Position numbers and translations under genes: made by a program
NCBI RefSeq assembly: GCF_036409155.1
Contig: NZ_JAZGLW010000001.1
Coordinates: 1,116,001 to 1,180,000, forward strand
From: Mycobacterium sp. 050128
Lineage (GTDB): Bacteria > Actinomycetota > Actinomycetes > Mycobacteriales > Mycobacteriaceae
Direction: 5' to 3'
Length of the DNA: 64,000 bases
The notes under the pieces: generated by a model
The model's database searches: none
What the model was told of the DNA's origin: nothing
The model's input: the letters and a program-made list of their open reading frames with translations, nothing else
In this document: positions 32,292 through 42,028 of the stretch, in pieces
How the letters are laid out: every line of letters begins with the position of its first letter
Numbering within the stretch: position 1 is the first letter of the stretch

Positions 32292-34295
32292 GTGACGTAT
32301 GCGGCCACCCGCTCGGGCCTGGACCTGAGCTACATCGACGAAAATGCCCGTCCCCAGGACGACCTGTTCGGTTACGTGAACGGTCGCTGGCTCGCCGACT
32401 ACGAGATTCCCCCGGACCGCGCCACCGACGGCGCGTTCCGCACCCTGTTCGACCAGGCCGAGGAGCAGGTCCGCGACCTGATCATCGAAGCCAGCGAGCG
32501 CGGTCCCGCGCTGGCAAGCGCGGGCAAAGATGCGCAGCGCATCGGCGACCTGTACGCCAGCTTCCTCGACGAGGACGCCGCCGAGCGCCGGGGCACCCAG
32601 CCGCTACACGACGAACTGGCCACCATCGACGGCGCGGCCGATTCGGCGGCGTTGGCCGCGGTCGTCGGTTCGCTGCAGCGCACCGGGGTGGGTGGCGGCG
32701 TCGGCGTCTACATCGACACCGACGCCAAGAACTCGACCCGCTACCTGGTGCACGTCAACCAGTCCGGCATCGGGTTGCCCGACGAGTCGTACTACCGCGA
32801 CGAGCAGCACGCCCAAGTGCTCGCGGCCTACCCCGGACACATCGCGCGGATGTTCGCGCTGGTGTACGGCGGCGAAGCGACAGACCACGCCGACACCGCG
32901 GCCCGCATCGTGGCACTGGAGGCCAAACTCGCTGCCGCGCACTGGGATGTGGTCAAGCGCCGCGATGCCGATCTGACCTACAACCTGCGCACTTTCGCGC
33001 AGCTGCAGACCGAAGGCGCGGGCTTCGACTGGACCGGCTGGGTCACCGCGCTGGGCAGCAATGTCCAAGATGTCACGGAAGTCGTTGTGCGCCAGCCTGA
33101 TTACCTCACCGCATTTGGTGCGCTGTGGGAAAGCGAAGACCTCGACGACTGGAAGCGCTGGGCGCGTTGGCGGTTGATCCGCGCCCGTGCCTCGTGGCTG
33201 ACCCACCCCCTGGTCGCGGCCGATTTCGACTTCTACGGCCGTCTGCTGACCGGGGCCGAACAGATCCGAGACCGCTGGAAGCGTGGGGTCTCGCTGGTCG
33301 AGAGCCTGATGGGCGACGCCGTCGGAAAGCTATACGTGCAAAGGCATTTCCCGCCCGACGCCAAGGCGCGCATCGACGCGCTGGTGGACAACCTGCAGGA
33401 GGCCTACCGGGTCAGCATCAGCGACCTGGACTGGATGACGCCGCAGACCCGGGAGCGTGCGTTGACCAAGCTGCGCAAGTTCACCGCCAAGGTCGGCTAC
33501 CCGGCGAAGTGGCGCGACTACTCCGCGGTGGTGATCGACCGCGACGACCTCTACGGGAACTACCTGCGCGGGTATGCGGTCAACCACGACCGCGAGCTGG
33601 CGAAGCTGGGTGGACCGGTGGATCGCGACGAATGGTTTATGACGCCGCAGACCGTCAACGCGTATTACAACCCCGGGATGAACGAAATCGTCTTTCCCGC
33701 AGCCATTTTGCAGCCGCCTTTCTTCGACGCCCAGGCCGACGACGCCGCCAACTACGGCGGCATCGGGGCAGTGATCGGACACGAAATCGGGCACGGCTTC
33801 GACGACCAGGGCGCCAAATACGACGGCGACGGCAATCTCGTCGACTGGTGGACCGACGACGACCGCAGCGAATTCGGCGTCCGCACCAAGGCGCTGATCG
33901 AGCAGTACGAGGCCTACGTGCCCCGCGAGTTGAAGAGCCACCCCGGCCCGCCCCATGTCCAAGGCGCCTTCACCGTCGGCGAGAACATCGGCGATCTGGG
34001 CGGCCTCTCGATCGCGCTGTTGGCCTACCAGCTGTCGCTGAACGGCGAGGAGGCCCCGGTGATCGACGGCCTGACCGGTGTGCAGCGGGTGATCTACGGC
34101 TGGGCGCAGGTGTGGCGCACCAAATCCCGTGTGGCTGAGGTGATCCGGCGGCTGGCCGTCGACCCGCACTCACCGCCGGAGTTCCGGTGCAACGGCGTCA
34201 TCCGCAACCTCGACGCCTTCTACGAGGCCTTCGACGTGACCGAGGACGACGCATTGTTCCTGGCGCCGCAGCGCCGGGTCAGGATCTGGAACTAG
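32292..34295 (+). CDS. zmp1: Zinc metalloprotease Zmp1 (neprilysin family M13)
   Basis: A 667-residue M13 peptidase, secreted without a classical signal peptide; the M. tuberculosis enzyme affects phagosome maturation and inflammasome signalling. The zinc site is intact: HEIGH (His497, Glu498, His501) and downstream ENIGDLGG with the third ligand Glu564. The substrate-binding NAYYN motif is at about residue 455. The C-terminus RVRIWN is typical. The start is GTG at 32292 with AAGGATGG just upstream; the frame remains open further up only as antisense to omamA. Its stop shares bases with the stop of the convergent oxidoreductase gene (CTAG, 34292-34295). Confidence 0.97.
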   Translation: MTYAATRSGLDLSYIDENARPQDDLFGYVNGRWLADYEIPPDRATDGAFRTLFDQAEEQVRDLIIEASERGPALASAGKDAQRIGDLYASFLDEDAAERRGTQPLHDELATIDGAADSAALAAVVGSLQRTGVGGGVGVYIDTDAKNSTRYLVHVNQSGIGLPDESYYRDEQHAQVLAAYPGHIARMFALVYGGEATDHADTAARIVALEAKLAAAHWDVVKRRDADLTYNLRTFAQLQTEGAGFDWTGWVTALGSNVQDVTEVVVRQPDYLTAFGALWESEDLDDWKRWARWRLIRARASWLTHPLVAADFDFYGRLLTGAEQIRDRWKRGVSLVESLMGDAVGKLYVQRHFPPDAKARIDALVDNLQEAYRVSISDLDWMTPQTRERALTKLRKFTAKVGYPAKWRDYSAVVIDRDDLYGNYLRGYAVNHDRELAKLGGPVDRDEWFMTPQTVNAYYNPGMNEIVFPAAILQPPFFDAQADDAANYGGIGAVIGHEIGHGFDDQGAKYDGDGNLVDWWTDDDRSEFGVRTKALIEQYEAYVPRELKSHPGPPHVQGAFTVGENIGDLGGLSIALLAYQLSLNGEEAPVIDGLTGVQRVIYGWAQVWRTKSRVAEVIRRLAVDPHSPPEFRCNGVIRNLDAFYEAFDVTEDDALFLAPQRRVRIWN

Positions 34296-36541
34296 GCCCC
34301 CGCAGCCTCGCGAACAGGCACCAATGCCTCGATGCGCGCCGGCACGTGCTTGTGCCAGGGCGTTCCGGCGTAGGAGTCACGCCACCCGGTCGACGTCAGC
34401 GCGTTCGGGGCCACACCGGGGACGACGGTTCGGCCGTCATCCTCGACGTAGTCGAGCCCAAAACCGTTGGGCAGGGCCGCATGTCCGGGCAGCATCGTCT
34501 CGGTGATCTCGATGGTCGCCTCGGCGCTGCCGGCCGCGGTGGTGATGCGCGCCCGGCAGCCGTCCACGAGACCGAGGTCGTGGGCATCCTCCACGCTGAC
34601 CCGCAATGCTCCGTCGGCGTCGCGTTTACGCCAGGACGGGTCGCGGAAAATGTCGTTCGCGGTGTAAGCGCGCCGCTCCCCCACCGAGAGCACGATCGGC
34701 AGCTCCGCGGTGGTCAGTTGTGGCGGCGCGGCAGCCAGGGCTCGCAAATCGTCGAGCATCTCCGGGATTTCGAGCGCGATCTTGTGATCGGAGTGACTGA
34801 TCAACGCGAAGTCGTCCTCGTAGTTGTGCGCGGTGAAGACGACCCCCGACGGGTTGTTCAGGATGGCCTCGAACAGCGCGTTGCCGTCGGCGTGACCGGC
34901 CCGTCGCACGGCCTCGGGATAAGTCATCGCCGTCTTCTGCGCCAGCCCCCACACCGCGGCGGCCCCGGCCATGCCCTCGGGCAGCGTCGGCCCCAGCGTT
35001 TCGTAGAGCACATAGGGAACCAGCCGCGCCATCGTCGGATTGCCCGCGACGGCGTTCAGGAATGCTTCGGCGTACGCCTCGCGGCCCCGCTCGGCGGCCT
35101 CGCGCAGCGGCCGTAGCTCCGCGTCGTCGAGGACACCGAGCGCGCGCACCAGCCGGGCCCAGATCTCCGGCTCAGGCAGTGTTCCTTCCAGCGGCTTCAG
35201 CAGTGGTCGACGCAGGTGAAAGCCGTTGTGCGGGAACTCGAAATTGAAGAACGTAGCCTCGGTCTTCTCGTACTGGGACGCCGCCGGCAACACGTAGTGC
35301 GCCAGTCGGGCGGTCTCGGTCATCGCGACGTCGACGACCACCATCAGCTCCAGCGACGCAAAGGCCGCCCGGCAGGCCGTCGAATCGGCCAGCGAGTGCG
35401 CGGGATTACCGCTCTCGACGATCATCGCCCGGAACCGGTCCGGGTGGTCGGTGAGGATCTCCTCCGGCACGACATTGGAAGGGATCAGGCCGGCAATGAT
35501 GGGCGCCCCGGTGACGGGGGTGCGGCCCGACACCGTGCTGAACAGTGACGCCAGCGACGAATGTAGATGCTGGCCACCCTTTTTCGCGAAGTTGCCGGTC
35601 AAAATCCAGAGCAGCTTGTTCAGGTAGGAGCTCAGGGTACTGTTGGGTGCCTGCTGAATTCCGAGGTCTTCGAACACCGAGACGCTCTCGGCGGCGCCGA
35701 TGCGCCGCGCCGCGGTCCGCAACAGCTCCTCATCGACTCCGCAGCGCTGCGCATAATCGGCGACCGGGACATCGCGCAACGCGTCGCGCACGGCCTCGAC
35801 GCCGTGCACGTGCTCGGCGAGAAATGCTTCGTTGCAGAGGTTTTCCTGAACCAGCACGGCGGCCAGGGCGGCCAGGCACCAGGCGTCGGTGCCCGGTCGC
35901 ACCCGCAGGTGGAAGTCGGACATCTTCGCCGTGTCGGTGACGACGGGGTCGATCACGATCATCGACCGCTTCGGGTCCTTGGCGATCTCGTTGAGCACCA
36001 CCCGGGCCCGGGGGAAGCTCTGCGACATCCACGGATTCTTTCCGACGAACACTGACACTTCGGCGTGCTCGAACTCGCCCCGGGTGTGGCCGCCGTACAG
36101 GTGCCCGTCCACCCAGGCTTCGCCGGTCTTCTCCTGCGCCAACGCATTCGAGCGGTACTTCGACCCCAGCGCCTTCAGGAAGGCGCCGCTGTAGGCCCCA
36201 CCCAGGTGGTTGCCCTGCCCGCCGCCGCCGTAGTAGAAGATCTTGTCGCCGCCGTAGGTGTCGCGGATACGCTTGAAACCCTCGGCGATCTCGACAATGG
36301 CGGTGTCCCAATCGATTTCCTCGTAGCTGCCGTCGGGGCGGCGGCGCATCGGCGAGGTCAATCGGGCGCGGTTGTTCTGGTAGTGGTCCAGCCGCAGCGC
36401 CTTGTTGCAGGTGTAGCCCTGCGACGCCGGGTGGTTCTTGTCGCCGCGGATGCGCGACAGCGTGCGGTCTTCGACTTGTACGACGATGCCGCAGTTGCAT
36501 TCGCAGAGGATGCATGCGGTCGACTGCCACTCAGCGGCCAT
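34292..36541 (-). CDS. Molybdopterin oxidoreductase with N-terminal [4Fe-4S] site (Rv0197-like)
   Basis: A 749-residue member of the DMSO-reductase superfamily, cytoplasmic by its lack of a signal peptide. The N-terminal cluster motif is Cys10-x2-Cys13-x3-Cys17 and Cys45 (YTCNKALR), followed by GDKNHPASQG, the cofactor-binding blocks GKNPWMSQSFPRAR and VIDPVVTDTAKMSDFHLRVRPGTDAW, and a C-terminal molydop-binding domain ending in the GFGLDYV region. It resembles formate dehydrogenase H and assimilatory-type enzymes, but no selenocysteine is needed and the substrate is unknown. It lies 19 bases after the TetR-type gene on the same strand, so it is probably controlled by it. Corresponds to Rv0197. 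Confidence 0.92.
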   Translation of the reverse strand: MAAEWQSTACILCECNCGIVVQVEDRTLSRIRGDKNHPASQGYTCNKALRLDHYQNNRARLTSPMRRRPDGSYEEIDWDTAIVEIAEGFKRIRDTYGGDKIFYYGGGGQGNHLGGAYSGAFLKALGSKYRSNALAQEKTGEAWVDGHLYGGHTRGEFEHAEVSVFVGKNPWMSQSFPRARVVLNEIAKDPKRSMIVIDPVVTDTAKMSDFHLRVRPGTDAWCLAALAAVLVQENLCNEAFLAEHVHGVEAVRDALRDVPVADYAQRCGVDEELLRTAARRIGAAESVSVFEDLGIQQAPNSTLSSYLNKLLWILTGNFAKKGGQHLHSSLASLFSTVSGRTPVTGAPIIAGLIPSNVVPEEILTDHPDRFRAMIVESGNPAHSLADSTACRAAFASLELMVVVDVAMTETARLAHYVLPAASQYEKTEATFFNFEFPHNGFHLRRPLLKPLEGTLPEPEIWARLVRALGVLDDAELRPLREAAERGREAYAEAFLNAVAGNPTMARLVPYVLYETLGPTLPEGMAGAAAVWGLAQKTAMTYPEAVRRAGHADGNALFEAILNNPSGVVFTAHNYEDDFALISHSDHKIALEIPEMLDDLRALAAAPPQLTTAELPIVLSVGERRAYTANDIFRDPSWRKRDADGALRVSVEDAHDLGLVDGCRARITTAAGSAEATIEITETMLPGHAALPNGFGLDYVEDDGRTVVPGVAPNALTSTGWRDSYAGTPWHKHVPARIEALVPVREAAGA

Positions 36542-36560
36542 CGCGGGACTTCCTTCCGAG

Positions 36561-37136
36561 CTATTTCTTCAGGGCAGTCAGCAGCAAATTGCGCAGCTGA
36601 CGGTGAATGAGATCCAGCGGCGCCACGTCGCGCCGCACCCGGGCCAACACGATGGCGCCCTCGAGCGCCGAGGTGGTCAGCACCGCGAGTTCGCCGGCCT
36701 CGACCGCCGGTATGCCGTCGGCGATCAGCCGCTGCGCGACCTGACCGTTCCAACGGTCGAACACCGCGGCCGCCCGTTCGATGACGGGGGCCATCCGCTC
36801 GCGGTCCTGCTCGTCACCGGATTCGACGGAGACCGCCACGATCGGGCAGCCGGCGCGGTAATCGCTGTCGAGCAATTGGCGGCGGTACTTATCGATCAGC
36901 GTGTCCAGCAGGTCGAGGCTGCTGTAGGCCTTGTCGATGACGGCGCCGACGTGTTCGCCCGCGTAGTCGACCGCCTCGCAGAGCAGTTGGGTGCGACCAC
37001 CCGGGAAGTAGTGATAGGCCGAACCGCGCGGCGCCCCGCTGTGCTCGAGTACGTCCGAGATCGCGGTGGCGTGAGCGCCCCGTTCCCGGATCAACAGCGC
37101 AGCGGAGATCACCATCCGCTCGCGTGGACTGCGCAT
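36561..37136 (-). CDS. TetR-family transcriptional regulator (Rv0196-like)
   Basis: A 191-residue TetR/AcrR-type repressor. The N-terminal helix-turn-helix spans about residues 10-50: AALLIRERGAHATAISDVLEHS then the recognition helix APRGSAYHYFPGGRTQLL. The C-terminal ligand-binding domain contains GCPIVAVSVESG, a segment common in LmrA/YxaF-type regulators. The ATG at 37136 has AAAGGGG upstream. It heads a two-gene unit with the molybdopterin oxidoreductase. A perfect palindrome lies 17 bases before its start, so autoregulation, and with it control of the oxidoreductase, is likely. Confidence 0.9.
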   Translation of the reverse strand: MRSPRERMVISAALLIRERGAHATAISDVLEHSGAPRGSAYHYFPGGRTQLLCEAVDYAGEHVGAVIDKAYSSLDLLDTLIDKYRRQLLDSDYRAGCPIVAVSVESGDEQDRERMAPVIERAAAVFDRWNGQVAQRLIADGIPAVEAGELAVLTTSALEGAIVLARVRRDVAPLDLIHRQLRNLLLTALKK

Positions 37137-37152
37137 CGCCACCCCTTTCGGC

Positions 37153-37174
37153 TTATGTATGATGCTATACATAA
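37153..37174. promoter_or_regulatory. Perfect palindromic operator of the TetR-type gene
   Basis: TTATGTAT-N6-ATACATAA is a 22-base perfect inverted repeat 17 bases upstream of the TetR-type start. It is AT-rich in a GC-rich genome and overlaps where the minus-strand promoter should be. This spacing and symmetry suit a TetR dimer. The rest of the 240-base gap (37137-37378) shows no gene. Confidence 0.7.
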
Positions 37175-37378
37175 TCGCTGGGAAGGCGAAAGCTCTCGCC
37201 GGGAAATTAGCGGGAATCAGGCGCTGCGGAAGCTCGCGGCGCCGCGCGCGGGGGATGTGCGGCGACTTCACTACCAGCGGCCCACCGCACCTCGAACACG
37301 CTGCGGTGCATCACTCGACGCTCTTGATCAGCCCGACACGTCGGCCACCGAGGACCGCGTCAATCGCGACGCGGCCGG

Positions 37379-38389
37379 CTAGTTGGTGATCCAGTCGCTG
37401 GACCCGTCGTTCTTCTTGTACGACCCGCCGCTGGAGTTCTTCACGATGATCGGATCCCCGGGACCGAAGTTGTCGAAGAACCACCTGGCGTTGCTGGGGC
37501 TGATGTTGATGCAGCCGTGGCTGACGTCGCGCTTGCCCTGGTCGTCCACGGACCACGGCGCGCTGTGCACGAAGTCGCCGACGTTGTCGAAACGGACGGC
37601 CAGCTCGACGGTCACCTTGTAGCCGTAGGTCGAGTTGACGGGCACCCCGTAGGTCGAGGAGTCCATCACCACCGACGGCATCTTCTCTTGCACGTAGTAC
37701 GTGCCGTTGGGGGTCTGGTGGTTACCGGAGGTCATGCCCATCGACATCGGGATGGTCTTCTCCAGGGTGCCGTTACGGGTGACCGTCAACTGGTGCGTCG
37801 CGTCGTCCGCCGTGGCGATCAGCTGGTCTCCGGTCCGGAAGCTCGACTTGGTGCCGCCGGCGTCGATGTTGACCGCGGTGTTGGCGGGCCAGAAGTTGAT
37901 CGGGCGCCAGCGCAGCTGGGTCGGGGTCATCCAGTAGAACTTGCCCGGTACCGGCGGGATCGACGAGACGTGCACGGCGGCCTGGGCGGCACCGGCGTCA
38001 TCGACCCGTCCCGGGAAGTTGATGATGATCGGCTGCGCGACACCCACCATGGAGCCGGTCTTCGGGACGAACGTCGGCGTCCCGAACGGCGCGGTGCCGG
38101 TGAACGGGGTCGGGTCCTGTCCGTCGGCAGCACCGGCCGCGGCCGGCACGGCGCCGGGTGGCGCCCACGGAGCCGGCGGCGCGTCACCGGGCGGCGGGGG
38201 CGGCAATCCCGGCAGCGGCGGCAGCTCGAACGGCGGCGGAGGCGGCGCGGCGGGCGCGGCGACCACGTTCGGATCGACGGGAACCGGGTCCGGATCGGCC
38301 AGCGCGGGGCCGGCGCCCAGCACCAGCACAGCGGCGATACCGGCTGCGTTCAGAGCCGCGAAGAGGCTTGCCCTCGTCCAGCCCGACAT
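37379..38389 (-). CDS. L,D-transpeptidase (LdtMt4/Rv0192-like)
   Basis: A 336-residue cell-wall enzyme that makes 3-3 cross-links in peptidoglycan. It has a signal peptide (to about residue 32, ALA-DP), a proline-rich linker (35-85), an Ig-like domain beginning near [12 protein letters not shown] and a YkuD catalytic domain. The active-site motif is SHGCIN with His291 and Cys293; the upstream histidine [10 protein letters not shown] is also kept. The ATG at 38389 is best placed behind GGAGG (seven bases); an ATG two codons upstream is too close to it. From memory Rv0193c-Rv0195 lie between this gene and the TetR gene in M. tuberculosis; here they are absent. Confidence 0.93.
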   Translation of the reverse strand: MSGWTRASLFAALNAAGIAAVLVLGAGPALADPDPVPVDPNVVAAPAAPPPPPFELPPLPGLPPPPPGDAPPAPWAPPGAVPAAAGAADGQDPTPFTGTAPFGTPTFVPKTGSMVGVAQPIIINFPGRVDDAGAAQAAVHVSSIPPVPGKFYWMTPTQLRWRPINFWPANTAVNIDAGGTKSSFRTGDQLIATADDATHQLTVTRNGTLEKTIPMSMGMTSGNHQTPNGTYYVQEKMPSVVMDSSTYGVPVNSTYGYKVTVELAVRFDNVGDFVHSAPWSVDDQGKRDVSHGCINISPSNARWFFDNFGPGDPIIVKNSSGGSYKKNDGSSDWITN

Positions 38390-38505
38390 ATGCATACCTC
38401 CAGTCAGTTGCTGGACCCAGTGTGGCACAGCGGCGCCCCCAGCTACCTAATCCGGGGCGGGCGCGACACCGCTACGGCCCGCATTTTGGCACTTGAACTG
38501 CCGAA

Positions 38506-39750
38506 CTATGAATCGCGTGAGCTTGCCGGAGCAACGTCAAGGATGCGCTTGTTGACCGCAATGCCGGCCAGTGCGATGCCCATCAAACCGGCCGACGCGG
38601 TGAGCATCGTCGCCACGCTGTGCTCGTACAACAAACCACCGGACAGCGACCCGGCCATGATGCCGACCTGGAACGCCGTCACGTACAGGCCGGACGCGCC
38701 GTCGGGGTCATCGGCGCCGTTGCGCATCGCGGCGGATTGCATCATCGGCGACACCGCGGTCGCCATCGCACCCCACAGCACGATCGCGGCAGTCCCGACC
38801 AGCGCGCTCGCCGCGGTGGTGGTGCGATCGCCGAACGCCAACGCGGTCAGCACCACGAACGCGGCGGTCAGCCCCGCCATGCACAGGATGATGGCGCGCC
38901 GGGGCCGCCGGTCCAGCGGCCGCGCCACCAGGGGCACCGACAGCAGGCCCGCCATGCCGTAGGCCGCCAGCAACCAGGCCTGATTCGGCCCACGGACGCC
39001 GACGACGTCGCGGATGACCACCGAGATGTACGTGTAGGAGACGAAATGGCCGGTCACCGCGACCATCGCGAGCAGACTGACCGTGATCAACCGCGGGTTG
39101 CGGTGGTGGCGCGACCGCGGGCCGACGCAGGCCAACTGGTCCTCCGTGAGCACCATTCGCGGCAGCATCGCCCGGGCGGCAATCGTCACGATGACGGCCG
39201 CGACCAGCACACACACCACCGCCAGCCGCCAGCCCCACATCAGGCTCAACGCCGCCGTGAGCGGGCTACCGACCACCAAGGCCAAGCTGGTCCCGACATA
39301 GATCGAGGTCGTCGCGCGGCCCGCATGGCTGGCCGGCACCAGCCGGGTGGCGATCGGGGCGATCACCGCCCACAGCAGCCCGTGCGTGAACGCGCACAGC
39401 ACTCTTCCGGCCGCCAGCACCCCGAAGGTGGGCGCCAGCGCCGAGATGGCCTGCGAGGCGGTCAGGCAGGTCAGACTGAGCATCAGGGCGCGCCGGCGCG
39501 GCCAGTGCGCCGTCCAGCGCACCAGCGGAACCGTCGTCAGGGCCGCGACCAGCGCATACCACGTCAGCAGGGTGCCGACGTAGACGACGCTGACATGCAG
39601 GTCCCGGGAGATCGCCGACAGCGCGCCCACCGGCAGGATCTCGGCCGTGACATAGATGAAGGCCGCCGCGGCCAGCACCGCCAGCTGCACGGCGATCCGT
39701 GGTGTCCACGTTCGCGCGGTGGCGGCGGCTGTTCCGGTTTCGGCAGTCAT
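38506..39750 (-). CDS. MFS drug efflux transporter (Rv0191-like)
   Basis: A 414-residue 12-helix major facilitator of the DHA1 drug:H+ antiporter type. The motif between helices 2 and 3 is RWTAHWPRRRALML, helix 4 region carries GRVLCAFTHGLLWAVIAPIATRL and helix 5 the antiporter motif GSPLTAALSLMWGWR. The M. tuberculosis counterpart has been described as a chloramphenicol exporter. The ATG at 39750 (MTAETGTAAATARTW) fits the family N-terminus; an ATG 21 codons upstream is less likely. It follows ricR on the same strand after a 140-base gap and could be read through from the copper-responsive promoter, which is not shown. Confidence 0.92.
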   Translation of the reverse strand: MTAETGTAAATARTWTPRIAVQLAVLAAAAFIYVTAEILPVGALSAISRDLHVSVVYVGTLLTWYALVAALTTVPLVRWTAHWPRRRALMLSLTCLTASQAISALAPTFGVLAAGRVLCAFTHGLLWAVIAPIATRLVPASHAGRATTSIYVGTSLALVVGSPLTAALSLMWGWRLAVVCVLVAAVIVTIAARAMLPRMVLTEDQLACVGPRSRHHRNPRLITVSLLAMVAVTGHFVSYTYISVVIRDVVGVRGPNQAWLLAAYGMAGLLSVPLVARPLDRRPRRAIILCMAGLTAAFVVLTALAFGDRTTTAASALVGTAAIVLWGAMATAVSPMMQSAAMRNGADDPDGASGLYVTAFQVGIMAGSLSGGLLYEHSVATMLTASAGLMGIALAGIAVNKRILDVAPASSRDS

Positions 39751-39890
39751 GGCGTGGGATACGGTATCGGCCGGGCTCCCCAGTTCCTGGGTTGTCGTGC
39801 CTAATGCGATCACACTGCCTTACCGTACGCACCTCAACAACGGGTTCGGCCAACTTAGGACCGCAACACCGGTCTCAACTACGTCACCGA

Positions 39891-40193
39891 TCAGGAACGA
39901 ACGAGACGCGCAATGGCCGCGGATGCCTCGGCCAGCTTGGCCTGGGCCTTTTCCGTGGCATCTGGCCCCTCCTCGGCGACGGCACGGGTCACACAGTGCC
40001 CGAGGTGCTCGTCAAGCAGGTTCAGCGCCACCGACCGCATCGCGCTGTTCACGGCGCTGATCTGGGTAAGGACGTCAATGCAGTACTTGTCTTCCTCGAT
40101 CATCTTCGCGATGCCGCGCACCTGGCCCTCGATGCGCCGCAGCCGCTTGGCGTAGTTGTCCTTCTGCTGCGAATATCCGTGTGGAGTCGTCAT
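39891..40193 (-). CDS. ricR: Copper-sensing repressor RicR (CsoR family)
   Basis: A 100-residue four-helix CsoR-type repressor that releases DNA on binding Cu(I). The Cys-His-Cys copper site is intact: Cys38 (KYCIDVL), His63 and Cys67 (DEHLGHCVTRA). The basic patch YAKRLRRIEGQVRGIAKM binds DNA. In M. tuberculosis RicR controls mymT, lpqS, its own gene and others. The ATG at 40193 is preceded by GAGAGG; longer upstream frames run through the operator and are rejected. A perfect RicR-type box lies 40 bases upstream, and a second one lies before mymT, in keeping with this regulon. Confidence 0.96.
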   Translation of the reverse strand: MTTPHGYSQQKDNYAKRLRRIEGQVRGIAKMIEEDKYCIDVLTQISAVNSAMRSVALNLLDEHLGHCVTRAVAEEGPDATEKAQAKLAEASAAIARLVRS

Positions 40194-40233
40194 CTCAGCC
40201 TCTCTGCGGCGTGCCAAACCTCCACGATACCCT

Positions 40234-40250
40234 ATACCCCAGCGGGGTAT
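40234..40250. promoter_or_regulatory. RicR operator in the ricR promoter
   Basis: ATACCCC-AGC-GGGGTAT is a perfect 17-base palindrome. On the minus strand it spans the spacer and overlaps the -10 hexamer TATAGG (40231-40236) with a -35-like TTCACG (40255-40260), so RicR bound here would block its own transcription. Its right edge is 43 bases before the ilvD start on the other strand. Confidence 0.85.
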
Positions 40251-40292
40251 TACCCGTGAAATTCGCTTGTCGTCCCCGCGCATACTTGATCA

Positions 40293-42005
40293 ATGGCCCT
40301 GCACACCGACGCGGCAAACGTCGACATCAAACCCCGTAGTCGTGACGTCACCGACGGTCTGGAGAAGACCGCCGCCCGGGGCATGCTGCGTGCCGTAGGC
40401 ATGGGCGACGAGGACTTCGCCAAGCCGCAGATCGGCGTCGCCTCGTCCTGGAACGAGATCACGCCGTGCAACCTCTCGCTGGACCGGCTGGCGCAGGCTG
40501 TCAAGGAGGGAGTGTTCGCCGCCGGCGGCTACCCGTTGGAATTCGGCACGATCTCGGTCTCCGACGGCATCTCGATGGGCCACGAGGGCATGCACTTCTC
40601 GCTGGTGTCGCGCGAGGTGATCGCCGACAGTGTCGAGACCGTGATGCAGGCCGAACGACTCGACGGCTCGGTGCTGCTGGCCGGCTGCGACAAGTCACTG
40701 CCCGGCATGCTGATGGCCGCCGCGCGCCTGGACCTGGCGTCGGTGTTCCTCTACGCGGGCTCGATCCTGCCCGGCGTGGCCAAACTGTCCGACGGCAGCG
40801 AGCGTGAGGTGACGATCATCGACGCGTTCGAGGCCGTCGGCGCCTGCTCGCGCGGGTTGATGTCGCGCGCGGACGTCGACGCCATCGAGCGCGCGATCTG
40901 CCCCGGCGAGGGCGCGTGCGGCGGCATGTACACGGCCAACACGATGGCCAGCGCCGCCGAGGCACTGGGCATGTCGCTGCCCGGCAGTGCCGCTCCCCCG
41001 GCCACCGACCGCCGCCGCGACGGGTTCGCCCGGCGCAGCGGACAGGCCGTCGTCGAACTGCTGCGCCGCGGCATCACCGCCCGCGACATCCTCACCAAGG
41101 AAGCCTTCGAGAACGCGATCGCGGTGGTGATGGCGTTCGGCGGCTCGACCAACGCGGTGCTGCACCTGCTGGCCATCGCGCACGAGGCCGAGGTCGCGCT
41201 GACGCTCGAGGACTTCAGCCGGATCGGGTCCAAGGTGCCGCACCTGGCCGACGTCAAGCCGTTCGGCCGGCACGTGATGTCGCACGTCGACCACATCGGC
41301 GGCGTCCCGGTGATGATGAAGGCGTTGCTGGATGCGGGGCTGCTGCACGGCGACTGCCTCACCGTGACCGGGCACACCCTGGCCGAGAACCTGGCCGCCA
41401 TCGAGCCGCCCGACCCGGACGGCAAGGTGCTGCACGCGCTGAGCGATCCGATCCACCCGACGGGTGGGATCACGATCCTGCGCGGGAGCCTGGCGCCGGA
41501 GGGTGCGGTGGTCAAGTCGGCCGGGTTCGATTCGGACGTGTTCGAGGGCACCGCAAGGGTTTTCGACGGTGAGCGCGCCGCCCTGGACGCGCTCGAAGAC
41601 GGCACCATCACCAAGGGCGACGCGGTCGTGATCCGTTACGAGGGTCCCAAGGGCGGCCCCGGGATGCGCGAAATGCTGGCCATCACCGGGGCGATCAAGG
41701 GTGCCGGGCTCGGTAAAGACGTGCTACTGCTTACCGATGGCCGGTTCTCCGGCGGAACGACCGGCCTGTGCGTGGGACACGTCGCACCGGAGGCCGTGGA
41801 CGCCGGGCCGATCGCGTTCCTGCGCGACGGCGACCGGATCCGGCTCGACGTCGCCGGCGGCACTCTTGACGTGCTGGCCGACCCGGCCGAATTCGCTTCT
41901 CGCCAAGAAGGTTTCACTCCTCCACCACCGCGCTACAAGACCGGCGTGCTGGCCAAGTACGTCAAGCTGGTCAGTTCGGCAGCGATCGGCGCGGTCTGCG
42001 GCTAA
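40293..42005 (+). CDS. ilvD: Dihydroxy-acid dehydratase IlvD
   Basis: The iron-sulfur dehydratase of valine, leucine and isoleucine synthesis, which turns 2,3-dihydroxy-3-methyl acids into 2-oxo acids. The 570-residue protein has the cluster and metal residues: Cys59 in TPCNLSLD, Cys132-Asp133-Lys134 in GCDKSLPG, and Cys209 in [12 protein letters not shown], plus the C-terminal [15 protein letters not shown] motif. The ATG at 40293 is well placed. It diverges from ricR over 99 bases containing the RicR box. DHAD clusters are known to be damaged by copper and reactive oxygen, so the neighbourhood may be functional, though RicR control of ilvD is not shown by the sequence alone. Confidence 0.97.
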   Translation: MALHTDAANVDIKPRSRDVTDGLEKTAARGMLRAVGMGDEDFAKPQIGVASSWNEITPCNLSLDRLAQAVKEGVFAAGGYPLEFGTISVSDGISMGHEGMHFSLVSREVIADSVETVMQAERLDGSVLLAGCDKSLPGMLMAAARLDLASVFLYAGSILPGVAKLSDGSEREVTIIDAFEAVGACSRGLMSRADVDAIERAICPGEGACGGMYTANTMASAAEALGMSLPGSAAPPATDRRRDGFARRSGQAVVELLRRGITARDILTKEAFENAIAVVMAFGGSTNAVLHLLAIAHEAEVALTLEDFSRIGSKVPHLADVKPFGRHVMSHVDHIGGVPVMMKALLDAGLLHGDCLTVTGHTLAENLAAIEPPDPDGKVLHALSDPIHPTGGITILRGSLAPEGAVVKSAGFDSDVFEGTARVFDGERAALDALEDGTITKGDAVVIRYEGPKGGPGMREMLAITGAIKGAGLGKDVLLLTDGRFSGGTTGLCVGHVAPEAVDAGPIAFLRDGDRIRLDVAGGTLDVLADPAEFASRQEGFTPPPPRYKTGVLAKYVKLVSSAAIGAVCG

Positions 42006-42028
42006 CCCTCGTCCCGCAAACACGCGGT

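Noticed and set aside
38200..38290. GC-rich Pro-coding stretch as a tandem repeat or CRISPR-like array
   Set aside because: It is the proline-rich linker of the L,D-transpeptidase with no regular spacing.
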